A DNA stretch of 64,000 nt from positions 73,709,754 to 73,773,753 of the forward strand of contig NC_089826.1 in the NCBI RefSeq assembly GCF_035046505.1. The letters are read 5' to 3'. Positions 1 through 9,309 of the stretch are shown piece by piece. Position numbers and translations under genes: made by a program. The first letter of the stretch is position 1. The number at the start of each line of letters is the position of its first letter. The stretch is from Tiliqua scincoides. Taxonomy: Eukaryota > Chordata > Lepidosauria > Squamata > Scincidae. The notes below the pieces were generated by a model. The model did no database searches, was not told where the DNA came from, and saw nothing but the letters and a program-made list of their open reading frames with translations.

Positions 1-225
1 AAGAATGTTAGTTCATTTTGTTTATTTTACCTAAATGCACAATGCCGTGAAAGAAGGCTGCCTGGCATTTTACAACCCATCCGGTAACTGCTGGAGCAGA
101 TCTTCCTTTCATGTGAGCCATAGAACTATACTTGGAGTACATGGACTGTGCTAGTTTAGCCCACATTTTGAGATTTGACTGAAGCTATGCATATGGGTAC
201 ACTAGGCTGCACATATCCCCTGGAC
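1..225. other. unassigned leading stretch
   Basis: I see no recognisable gene or repeat boundary here. The sequence is moderately AT-rich, and short reading frames in it have no recognisable product. Confidence 0.4.
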
Positions 226-257
226 CAGTGGTCTTCAACCTTTTTCGTGCCACAACC

Positions 258-291
<34 letters not shown>

Positions 292-690
292 TGTTATGAG
301 ACTAGGAACCCACCATTGGTCCCATCCCCCCCGGACCCTATCCGTCCATTCTGCCCCTGTCACTGCCCTCTCCCCACCCCTGTTCAACAATGCCGTCTTA
401 GAACTGTTCACTGTAAACAAATATTCGTATTAGAGCAGAAAAAGTCACCATGAAGGCTGGCACTAGTGAAAGCTATTTTAGCACAATTGCTAAGAACCTG
501 AGCAGGAATGGGACACATTCTCTTGGTACCTGAAGGGTACACCAGATACCTCCCCCTTGACCTGGTGGTGCTCTTGTCCAGTGGTCTTCAACCTTTTTCA
601 TTCCTGTAAGTTGCCGCAAGTCCACACATGAGGTTTCACATCCCCACTGGGGTCATGACCCCAAGCTCAAAGAACACTGCCTTAGAGGAA
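226..690 (+). mobile_element. hAT-like element ends, one inside or beside another
   Basis: The terminal motif CAGTGGTCTTCAACCTTTTT occurs twice in the same orientation, at about 226 and 579. An inverted counterpart (GCTCAAAGAACACTG) closes the block near 675-690. This terminus is typical of hAT-superfamily non-autonomous elements. The two direct starts with a single end suggest one element inserted in, or beside, another of the same family. I could not find a matching 8-bp target duplication, so the outer boundaries are approximate. A short ATCA microsatellite lies just inside the first terminus. Confidence 0.55.
260..291. repeat. (ATCA)n microsatellite
   Basis: About eight tandem AATC/ATCA units, lying just inside a hAT-like terminus. 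Confidence 0.9.
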
Positions 691-724
691 GGGTGGAATA
701 AAAATGTGAAAAATAAATAAAATA
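686..724 (+). mobile_element. 3' tail of a tRNA-derived SINE
   Basis: The stretch GAGGAAGGGTGGAATAAAAA followed by an A-rich tail matches the 3' end of the fuller SINE copy at 35770-36000. Only the tail is present. Confidence 0.6.
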
Positions 725-1440
725 TCCGTTGCACAGCTTTTTTTTCCTGGTCAAAAGAATATGAATTTCTATCAAAGACTCTTTTATTTTAGTTGCCCAA
801 ACAATGGCAGTACCTTAGGACACTACTAAAGGCTCAATCCTTCCCTTACCGCCCAATGGTGGCGAGGCCTGTAACTTTCCGCCTCCACCAGCAAGGGAAT
901 CACTGCTCACCGGAGGAGGTAGGATGAAAGAGTGTGCAGGAGGATGGAACAGAGGTGGGGAAGGGGTGAAACAGGGGTGGGGGCCATTGGAGGGGGAGGA
1001 TCTATTGCGGCCTGTGATGTATCTTATCTCTTCCAGCAGCAGCCTCCCCGCCCTGTTTCTCTCTGTGGATTTGTGCAAACAAATTTTGCCAGTGAAGGTC
1101 AAAGAAGACCCACTGTGGGTTGGCAGGCTTACTTGGGAGTAAAGGGATTTTAATCCTCTTTCCGTACTGAAGCCTCTGCCCCCCCCCCACTATGGGTGTG
1201 GTGTTCGCCTGTTTGGCATCCCTGTGTTGGGGAGGAATGCTTAAGATTGGAATATTTGTTCATATTTCTGCTTATCTAGTTAGGTAGTTACTCAGATTTT
1301 GCTGCATCCACACCCTAACTTTGCATCAGCAATAAACAAGCAAACAACTCAGTCTGATCTGTGAGAATACATTAGTACTTATCAGAAAAAAAAAAAAGCT
1401 TAACCGCTTGCACCAGTGGGTCAATTATGAAATGAGTTTG
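725..1440. other. unassigned, part GC-rich
   Basis: The stretch at about 830-1160 is GC-rich with overlapping reading frames on both strands, none with a recognisable product. It resembles the degenerate GC-rich transposon remnants seen elsewhere in this window, but no terminal repeats are clear. A cytosine run lies near 1180. No host gene is seen. Confidence 0.35.
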
Positions 1441-2512
1441 TGAAACTTGCTGCATGTGTGCATTTAATCACGAGTAGGCAACCATGCCTCAGTCCAGCGG
1501 TTTTCAAACTCTTAGTTAGTTTGAAAACCGCTGTAAGTCCTTGCGGGGGCGGAGGGAAGGCAGCGGGGGCGGGGGAAAGGCAGTGGTGTGATCCCCAGGA
1601 TTGCACCACTCAGGGGGCTGCAGGGGCTTGGGTGCACTTACCAGAGGCTCCTACAGCCTCCCGGGGGTGCGGGGAGCCCTGCAGACACTCACGCGGGGCT
1701 CCCCGCACCCCCAGGAGGCTGCAGGAAGTTTGGTAAGTGCACCCAAGCCCCTGCAGCCCCCTGAGTGGCGCAATCTTGGGGATTGCGCTGCTGCCTCCTC
1801 CCTGCCTCCTTGCTGTTCCCGCCCCTTAAGGGGGCAGAGGCCAGGGCCCACAGGCTGTGGCGTCATGATGCCCCAGTTTGAAAAGCCCTGCCTCAGTCCA
1901 CATTGAAGGGCAGTTTGAGAGGAATGCAATACCACCAGAATAGTCCTAACCTGTTGAACGCAGGCCCCCAAAAACTCTGGAGAAGGACGCCCCCCCTCCA
2001 AGCTGACAAGGAAACTGTACCAAGCCCTATATAAAGTGAAACTGAGCGGCACGTGTGCATTTACTCATGAGTAGGCAACCGTGCTTTGGTTCACTTTGAA
2101 GGGTAGTCTGAGACGAATGCAATGCCCCAGTATTGTCCCCATCTGATGAACGCAGGCACCAAACACACTTGAGAAGGAACTGTCCCACCCAATTTGACAA
2201 GGAAAAGGTTTTGAGCCTTATGGAAACTAAAACTGAGCAGCACAGGCATGTTTACTCATGGGTAAGCAAACATGCTCCAGTTCCTATCAAAGGTCAGGAG
2301 AATGTAATTCACCAGAATGGTCCCAACCCAATGAATATGGAACTCAACAAATGCGGAATCAAGTGCCCCCCACCATAGTAAAAATGATAAAAACAGAGGC
2401 TTGAGAAGCTGGTAAGGGGAAATTCTTTTTTGTCCCTTAAAGTTAGGTGAGTCCCGATACAGTATCATTTTTAAAAGTGGGTCCCAGTGCTAAAACATTT
2501 AGCAACCACTGA
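1440..2512 (-). mobile_element. hAT-like element with internal ~200-bp tandem units
   Basis: Read on the minus strand, it starts at about 2512 with CAGTGGTTGCTAAATG and GCACTGGGACCCAC, like the element at 8335. About three tandem copies of a ~200-bp unit follow (around 2380-2225, 2200-2045 and 2040-1440). Each unit carries versions of GAGTAGGCAACC and AATGCAAT. The last unit is split by a separate foldback hAT element at 1495-1890. The outer left end is not resolved. The related copy on the plus strand at 8335-9085 shares both the terminus and the tandem unit, which supports a real dispersed family. Confidence 0.6.
1487..1898. mobile_element. GC-rich foldback hAT-like element with 8-bp target duplication
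   Basis: The element occupies 1495-1890 and is flanked by a perfect 8-bp duplication, CCTCAGTC, at 1487-1494 and 1891-1898. The terminal motifs are CAGCGGTTTTCAAACT on the left and CAGTTTGAAAAGCCCTG on the right. A 16-bp perfect inverted repeat with a 7-nt loop sits at the left end (1495-1510 with 1518-1533). A long GC-rich inverted repeat forms the centre (about 1605-1678 with 1697-1775). There is no transposase frame, so it is non-autonomous. It is nested in the older tandem-unit element around it. Confidence 0.85.
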
Positions 2513-3757
2513 TCTCATGCGATACCAAGTGCTATGGGAAATGTTCCCTTTAATTCTACTTCTAGCTAATTATTGAATGGCGATGCCTTGACAGCGCTGA
2601 AGGGCTCTAATGTGGAAGCATCATGGCTTTAACATACTGTGTGGCAATTCTTGTGAACCCGTAAATAAGGCAGAAATCCTTTGGCTTAACAGAGGTAGAT
2701 GGAATATTACACTGTTTCCATAGTTGTTATAATGGGGGTCTTGGTGCAACCACTTACAAGTGCTTTTATTACATATGGCATCTGGGGGGCAATTTCATCT
2801 TGGATTTTCTACAAGAGGAGGCTTTTGAAATGTATTATGAATCAGGTCCCTTCCCCCCCTCCAAAAAAACCCCCTACCTATCAGTGCTTATAGATGGATA
2901 ATAATATGCATTCAGTTATGAATGGCAGCTGTGTTTTCCCAGCAGACATATGAATGCACAAAATTGAACCCTGCCTGGGAGAAATATTTCACATTGCAAC
3001 TCAACACATTTACTGCCTTAACAGTACAGTGGGTCCAATAATAGTTATCATCTGAACCAATTTCGATCCTTGGTCCTAGTGCATTCAGAATCAACAAGTT
3101 CCTTGTTGAATGGTGACTTAATAGAACCGAAAACATTTTCACCTTGAAAAAAAGGGTTTTTACCATGCTTGGTTTTCCCGTTTTGCTTGCTCGAGATCAC
3201 AGTCATCGGATGCCTGTCTGTCCCCTCCTTTTGTTCATCAGGGTTTGTTCCTTTCAAACAGACCTCCCTGGTATTATATTTGCAGTCCAGGTAGCAACCT
3301 CGGAGTCATTGGGGCTTTTATCTCCCCACAACTGCTGAGAATTCTGTCAGCTTTGTGTAGCCGGAAGCCAACACATACCATTTTGGCAGCGAGCTTAGAG
3401 TAACAATGACCTTAAACGACTTTGAAATTTAACTACAGATCAACAGCGTAAATGGATTGCTCGTGGGAAGACTTATTAGATTTAAAAAAAAAAAAAACCT
3501 ATAACATCTACATGCACGGTTATTAAAAAGGACTTCAAAAACATTTCAAGGAAGAAGCCTGGGGCACTCTCTGGATATTAAAGATGCTGAACTTGTGGTA
3601 AAGGGCTATACATACTCATGCTTGGGCAGTATTCATGATCAGGGTTGCCTGTGCTGTTAGATCTATCTAGTGGCCACTCATTTTGGTTCAATTGCTTTTA
3701 TTTTTTTAAGGCACTGGCCATTTTTTTTTAAGCCACACTGTCCTGCATCCAAGAACA
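2513..3757. other. unassigned, repeat-poor
   Basis: I recognise no gene or repeat family in this stretch. It contains only short reading frames and a small A-run near 3481. Confidence 0.4.
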
Positions 3758-4516
3758 GTGCAGGTCAGGGGTGTCCAACCTTTCAACAGGCTCTTGGACC
3801 TTTAACAATTGTGCAGAGGAGGGAATTTCAGTAGGTGCAGTAGTGTGTAATTAGTCTGTAGAACTCCTTGCCACAGGATGTGGTGGTGGCATCCAGCCTC
3901 AATGCCTCTAAAAGGGAATTGGACAGATTTTTGGAGGAAACTCCATCACAGATTAGCAGCCATGGTGGGTATGTACAGTCTGAGATTAGCTGGTCGCTCA
4001 TTATGAGGGCCAGGTAGGAATTTTTTTTTTTTTTTTAATCCGAATTGGCTGTGGTTGACTGTTGTTTTTTTTTTTTTTGTTTGTTTTTGTTTGTTTTTTT
4101 TTGCCTACCCCAGACTGGTGAGGGAGGGAAGGTATATTCAGTAGTTTTGATGCATTAAAAATTGGTCACTGTGTTTAATAAAGTAGCTTAAATTAAACCC
4201 AATTGCAATCTGGTGTCTTTGCTGGGGTGTGTGAGTGTAAATAGAATACTAGATGCACGGAGCTGGCAGCTAGATGCAAGTATCTTGTGGTCTTGTGTGT
4301 GCTTCCTGAGACATCTGGTGGGATGCTGTGAGATTCAGGAAGCTGGAGTAGATGGGCCCTGGGCCTGATCGATCCAGCAGGGCAATTCTTATGTTCTTAT
4401 GTGCAGTTTGTCATCTGTGAGGTGACAAGCTGAACTCGTTGAAATTCCCTCTTCTACACAATTGTTCAATGTCCAGGAGTCCTAAAATTGAAAGGTTGGT
4501 CACCTCTGGTGCAGGT
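3758..4516. mobile_element. palindromic hAT-like MITE interrupted by a CR1
   Basis: The element spans 3766-4508 with a perfect 8-bp target duplication, GTGCAGGT, at 3758-3765 and 4509-4516. Its inverted ends agree at 18 of the first 20 bases (CAGRGGTGWCCAACCTTTCA). The similarity between arms continues inward through CAATTGTG and GAGGGAATTTC, so the original ~180-bp element was close to a full palindrome. A CR1 LINE copy at 3841-4401 splits it, which makes the hAT insertion the older event. Confidence 0.88.
3841..4401 (+). mobile_element. CR1 LINE 3' end, nested
   Basis: The sequence encodes the end of the CR1 reverse-transcriptase frame (GNSLPQDVV-like, around ACTCCTTGCCACAGGATGTG). A 3' UTR with long T runs follows, then the closing motif CCTGATCGATCCAGCAGGGC and the TTCTTATG repeat tail. 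A short direct repeat, TGCAG, flanks it at 3836-3840 and 4402-4406. The longer UTR, with the CCCCAGACTGGTGAGGGAGG block, matches the copy at 43966-44290 and marks a different CR1 subfamily from the copy at 51 kb. Confidence 0.85.
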
Positions 4517-4869
4517 ATTCAAAAAGATACCAGCCAGGTAGCAGGTGCACACATGGGTGGCAAAAACAATCAAGCATGGGAAGACTAGTTTTATTGGAAA
4601 CAAACACATAAATGTGAATGGGGTTTCCTAACTGAAATGGGACCTTCTCCATAGGGTTTGTGACAAACAGTGCAAGGATCTACATGGTTCCAATATGAAT
4701 TTAAGTGAAATGGATTAAAAAATGGGGTTTCAAAATTATTCTTTTAAGGCGCACACCCCTAATGAAGTGGTGAAGGGCAAATCTTAGATGAAGAAAAGAA
4801 CTTTTATTTCCAAATGCAAAACTAGACAAAATGCTATGTTTGCCTCCTATGTGTTAAACACACACATAT
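4517..4869. other. unassigned
   Basis: I see nothing recognisable in this stretch. Confidence 0.35.
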
Positions 4870-5380
4870 GGCCCAATCCTAATCAAATGCTGGGCCAGTG
4901 GCACATGCATTCCACTGGCACATGCTGTCGCACAAGTGCCATAAAAGCTGGAGCCTTAGTGCACACCGGTGAAACAAAGGACACCTGCCGGACAAGGTAA
5001 GTCCAGCGCTTGGTTGGGAGAATGCACATGCCCAATCTTGTGTGATCTTGGAAGCTAAGCAGGGTCAGGCCTGGTTAGTACTTGGATGGGAGACCACCTG
5101 GGAATACTGGGTGCTGTAGGCTTATACCATAGTCTTTCGAGACTGAAGGTTGCCAACCATTTGGTTGGGAGAGGGTAAACGGAAGGCAGAGGGGGGTTGA
5201 TTGGGGTGGGAGAGGGTGAAATGGGGCAGGGGATGGGCAGATCAGGCCTAGGTGGGAGCTGGCATGCATCATATCCAAACCCCCTTCTTGAGCCTGATCT
5301 GCCTGCACGGATCGACGTGGACTTGCGCCAGTGATATCACTGGCACAGGTCTGAGTGGACCATTAGCGGCCAGGGTCAGA
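4870..5380 (+). mobile_element. GC-rich CCCAATCCTA-type repeat, split by a 5S SINE
   Basis: It begins with GCCCAATCCTAA and carries blocks such as CAAGTGCCATAAAAGC and, near its end, GGCACAGGTCTGAGTGGACC. The same blocks recur at 5835-6190, 11808-12110, 17860-18240, 19895-20590, 26003-26450 and 49550-50060. Some copies end with the inverted motif TAGGATTGGGCTG, which suggests a DNA transposon with CAATCCTA terminal repeats. No coding capacity is seen, and the boundaries are approximate. Confidence 0.5.
5010..5172 (+). mobile_element. 5S rRNA-derived SINE with 12-bp target duplication
   Basis: Nearly the whole body matches the 3' three-quarters of vertebrate 5S rRNA: GGAAGCTAAGCAGGGTC, CTGGTTAGTACTTGGATGGG, and GGGTGCTGTAGGCTT. 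It then runs into a tail with CCATAGTCTTTCGAGACTGA and GGTTGCCAACC. The 5S internal promoter region (box A, intermediate element, box C) is recognisable. The duplication TTGGTTGGGAGA flanks the body at 5010-5021 and 5161-5172. It is a retroposed SINE, not a 5S gene: the 5' part is missing, the tail is foreign, and there is no T-run terminator after the 5S 3' end. Confidence 0.92.
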
Positions 5381-5834
5381 TTAACATAGTAGTGAAAGCT
5401 GCAAATGCTACAGGCCCCACATTTCTTAGGAACTCGTACCCAGAGGCCTCACTAGCAGGGGGCTTTGCCATTCAGGTGGGAGAGGGAGCCTTCTACACCC
5501 ACAAAATATTCAAATGCTGCACAAGTAAATGATGAGATGCACCTTATTTCGTCTGGTTTTTTTTTTTTTTTTGTGCTTTACCCTTACTTGGGCAGAGGGA
5601 GGCAAATCCACTGAAATCCTAGTCATGCCTACCCAGAATAAACATTTTACGGTGCTTTGCATGCCCATCCAGCATGGCTTTCTTCTATATCCCTTGCCCT
5701 TTATTAAATTCAAGGGAGCAGTGGCCAGTTGTTGAACATGCAGAGGACTACAATCAGTTCTTGAGCAGAAAGAGACTGGATATTTTTTTTAAATTTAAGG
5801 CCCCTTTATATGTTACAGGCCTCGCACTAGGTTT
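5381..5834. other. unassigned
   Basis: No gene or repeat recognised apart from a T-run near 5559-5571. Confidence 0.35.
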
Positions 5835-6190
5835 GGGCCCAATCCTGAACAGTGTGGGCCGGCTTACTGCCAGCGCACACTGTTGAAAACGTGCCATAAG
5901 GCATGTTTGCGAGTCCTTACCGTGGGTCCAGCACCGGAGCTAGCCCAATACACTTTCTGGGCTCACTGGGGAGCCACCATGGGCTGCCCTGTTGCATGTT
6001 GGATGCCGCGGTGGCCATTTTGGTGCTGCAGCAGCCCTGTGCTCCGGGCAGCTCAGGACTGGGCCGCCCATCAGGCCCTGATTGCGGCTTCTGGGACGTA
6101 CCATGGGGCAGGGGGATCAAATGTCCCCTTACCCCAAGGAGACGTCCAGCAGCCCAATGCGGGATGCAGCATAGCCCACACCAGTTATGT
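5835..6190 (+). mobile_element. GC-rich CCCAATCCTG-type repeat
   Basis: It starts GCCCAATCCTGAAC and carries the block GTGCCATAAGGCATGTTTGC shared with the copies at about 11.8 kb and 19.9 kb. Overlapping frames on both strands (about 115 codons each) follow from high GC, not from a gene. Its ends are not sharply defined. Confidence 0.5.
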
Positions 6191-6928
6191 TGTGTTGCTA
6201 TATGTGAACTTAGGAAAGATAGGGCTGACACAGGCATCTTGAAATAGATACACACAGGCACGTGTACATTTCAATTAGCAATAAATAGCACGTATCAAAT
6301 TGATGTTCTTCCAAAAATTAATTTTGCCAGTGGTATTATAAAGCAAATTCCCACTCTGTAGTTTTTTTTTTTTACAAGCAAAAATAGATCTTTCACCACT
6401 CACCAGAAGAAGTGAGAAGCAGAGCCCTCGCTTAACACACACTTTTTGAAAACAAGTTGTTTCAGTTCTCTCCTCCTGTTTCCCATCTATTTTTTAAAAT
6501 AGAAACATTTAAAAAGCTAATGTGACATCTCTTCATCTGTGTGGAACTAATAATGCCTTCACCACAAGACAGTTGTTTTGGTACACACAGGATACTGATG
6601 TAAAATAATAGACAAAAACATATGGAGTCGTTAGCTAATGTGTGTTTTTCCTTCTTGACATAATCAGGTCATTTTTGCGCCAGCTTCCACAAAATGAATT
6701 TATTTACATGAAAATGGCTCAGCTCTCAAAATGGAATTAAAGCAAATCTGAGGGCACAATTTAGGGAATGCAGCAATCGGCAGTAGGTTCTTGAAATATA
6801 TTTGGGACAAACACGGCTACAGAATCATTGGTTTTCCACATGCCCCCAGTAAAGACACAAGAAAAGTGGGTTGAAGTTAAAATTGGCCACAATTTATTAA
6901 CACGCACAGTACTTACAGAGGGTCTGGA
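6191..6928. other. unassigned, AT-rich
   Basis: I see no gene or clear repeat. T-runs and ordinary AT-rich sequence only. Confidence 0.35.
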
Positions 6929-7289
6929 CTTTTTCTCAGTGGCATCACTAGGATTTACATCACCTGGTGTGGGAGGCCAGTGCATTACCCCCATGATGGA
7001 CCTCCTCCCATGCAGTGGGTGGGGCAAAAGCCTGGGTGGTGGGCGTGGTGATGTACCATCGCCCTGCCCCCACTGTTTTTTGGGGCCATACCTTTTGACA
7101 GAATAGAGATATTTCAGTGGTTTGTTTCATTGCATTCTACTGTAAATTACACATCGAATTGTAAATAACATGATGGTATTATTCCTACAAACCATGATTT
7201 TAGCATATGACCCCCCCCAGTGCGCATCACCCCCCCGTGAGCATCACCCTTGTGGTTCACACCCCCCTAGCGACGCCACTGCTTTTTCT
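6929..7289 (+). mobile_element. 345-bp hAT-like element with 8-bp target duplication
   Basis: The element occupies 6937-7281, between perfect CTTTTTCT duplications at 6929-6936 and 7282-7289. Its ends are CAGTGGCATCACTAGGAT and CTAGCGACGCCACTG. The interior has a GC-rich left part (TGTGGGAGGCCAGTGCAT) and an AT-rich right part (ATAACATGATGGTATTATTC). Related copies lie at about 8014-8290 and 9090-9309 (partial), and at 28946-29299 and 59238-59581 (minus). It has no transposase frame. Confidence 0.88.
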
Positions 7290-7429
7290 ACATTCCCCCC
7301 ACCACACAATACTGAGGGTTCCCTATCTTGAAAGAGATACCCAGCTACTTTCTATTTATCCTAGAAGCAGTGCTCACCCAGGTCAGCTTATCAACCCCAG
7401 TAAGGGACTGAGGAAATTCTGGTTTGCTT

Positions 7430-7733
7430 TGCTTAGCCGCAGGATGTGATGATGGCATCTGGCCTGGATGCCTTTAAAAGGGGATTGGACAAGTTTCTGG
7501 AGGAAAAATCCATTATGGGTTACAAGCCATGATGTGTATGTGCAACCTCCTGATTTTAGAAATGGGCTATGTCAGAATGCCAGATGCAGGGGAGGGCACC
7601 AGGATGCAGGTCTCTTGTTATCTAGTGTGCTCCCTGGGGCATTTGTTGGGCCGCTGTGAGATACAGGAAGCTGGACTAGATGGGCCTATGGCCTGATCCA
7701 ATGGGGCTGTGCTTATGTTCTTATGTTCTTATG
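7430..7733 (+). mobile_element. CR1 LINE 3' end
   Basis: This copy has the last CR1 codons (DAFKRGLDKFLEEKS-like, from CTTTAAAAGGGGATTGGAC). They are followed by the standard 3' UTR with CCCTGGGGCATTTGTTGG and GAAGCTGGACTAGATGGGCC, and then three TTCTTATG-type tail units. It is strongly 5' truncated. Confidence 0.9.
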
Positions 7734-7851
7734 GTGTCAAAATGCCTACCCAGTTATGTCTTGGACTGAGCATCAGATTTTACAGAGCAGTGGTAACACT
7801 TTATCATGAATCCACACAACTGCTGTTCTTCCATAATGCACTAGTGCAGCA

Positions 7852-8013
7852 GTTCTCAAACTTCTTAGTGCCACAGCAACCCAGCTGATCCTCGCCAGCG
7901 GGTCACAAAGTGATGCATCCTTTAGTGCCACAGTGCCTCAATGGAAACTCCCAGTAACCATTTCCTGATCATGCTGAGCCAGAGACACACTCCATTGGCA
8001 TCTGAGGGCCCTA
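7852..8013 (+). mobile_element. hAT-like left end fragment
   Basis: It begins CAGCAGTTCTCAAACTTCTT, a common hAT-type terminus, and runs into a copy of the 345-bp family. No right end is seen. Confidence 0.45.
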
Positions 8014-8290
8014 GAGTGGCATCACTAGGATTCACGTCACCCACTGCGGGAGGCCTGCGCATCACCCCATGCAGTGGGCACAGCAACACCTCAGGTGGTG
8101 GGCATGGTGATGTACCATCACCCCGCCCCCACTGGTTTTTTGGCGGTACCTTTTGATAGAACACCAATATTTCAATGTGATTTGTTTCATTGCATTCTGC
8201 ATGAAATTACGCATTGATTATTATATAACATGATGGTATTATTCCTCCAAACTCTGATTTTAGTTATTTTGAAAACTTGTAGAGTCTCAC
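8014..8290 (+). mobile_element. partial copy of the 345-bp hAT-like family
   Basis: It matches the left and middle parts of the element at 6937-7281, including GTGGCATCACTAGGATTCAC and ATAACATGATGGTATTATTC. It lacks the right terminus. Confidence 0.7.
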
Positions 8291-8334
8291 ACACGCACAC
8301 CCCGTGTCAACTTACTAACACCTTATTGCAGCAG

Positions 8335-9085
8335 TTCTCAAACGTTTAGCACCGGGACCCACTTTTTAGAATGACAATCTGTCCAGGACCCATTGGAAAT
8401 GATGTAATGGCCAGAAGTGACAACATCAAGCTAATTAAAATAAATAATTATAAATAATTAAATTAAAATAAAATAAATAATTAAATAGGGGGGAGCCAGT
8501 CCTGTTCTATCAAGTGAATTTTCTCTGTAGTCTGCCTGCAATAATACCCCCCCCCCAAAAAAAAAAGAATCAGTGAGATTTTTAGCCCTCCCCATTGCCC
8601 AGTTTAAAGTTCTTCTATTTCAAGCATATCAAGATAAAGACATACCTGGCTTTGCAAGTGCAAAATAGAAAACATTCCCCCTATCAGTTGAAGCCTCTTT
8701 TTTTGTCCTTTTCAGGGGGGGGGGCTGCCTTCTGGAGCATTTGTTGCGCTCCAGTTCCATCGGATTGGGACCATTCTGGTGTCCTCACATTCCCCTTTGC
8801 CTGGCCTGATCACAAGCCAAGGCACATCTGCCTACTTGCAAGTAAACGTGACCATGTGGCTTAGCTTTGCTTTCCACAGGGTTCAATACATTTGCAACTG
8901 GGAGGGAGGGATCTCCCTCTTGGGTGTTTTTTTTGGGGCTGCATTCATTGGATCAGGACCAATCTGACATTGTTGGATTCCTCTCAACCTGCCCTTTCCG
9001 ACGGACTAAGGCAAGTTCGCCTATTCGCAAGTAAATGCGCGATACAGTTCAGTTTTCACTTTCCATAGGGCTCCATGCATTTTTT
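8335..9085 (+). mobile_element. hAT-like element with internal tandem units (plus copy)
   Basis: It starts CAGCAGTTCTCAAACGTTTA followed by GCACCGGGACCCAC. About two tandem ~205-bp units follow (around 8728-8930 and 8935-9085). Each has a TTGGGACCA or GATCAGGACCA block, a GCAAGTAAA block and a CATAGGGCTCCATGCAT-like end. The same terminus and unit occur on the minus strand at 1440-2512. The right end is unclear because a fragment of the 345-bp family abuts it. Confidence 0.6.
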
Positions 9086-9089
9086 TTTG

Positions 9090-9309
9090 TTTCTGTTTTT
9101 TTGGCCATAACTTTTGAAGGAAAGGAGCTATTTAGCTCTGGTTTTATTCATTGCATTCTGCTGGAAATTCTGCATCCAACGGTATATGGCTTGATGGGGT
9201 TGCTCCTAAAACCACGATTTTAGCACGTCATCCCGCCAGTGCGCGTCACCCCCTTGCGCATCACCCTGTGTGACCCGCACCCCCCACGCCCCCCTAGCGA
9301 CGCCACTGC
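9090..9309 (+). mobile_element. right half of the 345-bp hAT-like family
   Basis: It carries GGCCATAACTTTTGAAGG, a CATTGCATTCTGCTG block and the terminus CCTAGCGACGCCACTG. It matches the right part of 6937-7281 but not its left terminus. Confidence 0.65.

Noticed and set aside
5022-5160. A functional 5S rRNA gene
   Set aside because: The 5' part is missing, a foreign tail replaces the terminator, and a target duplication surrounds it. It is a retroposed SINE.
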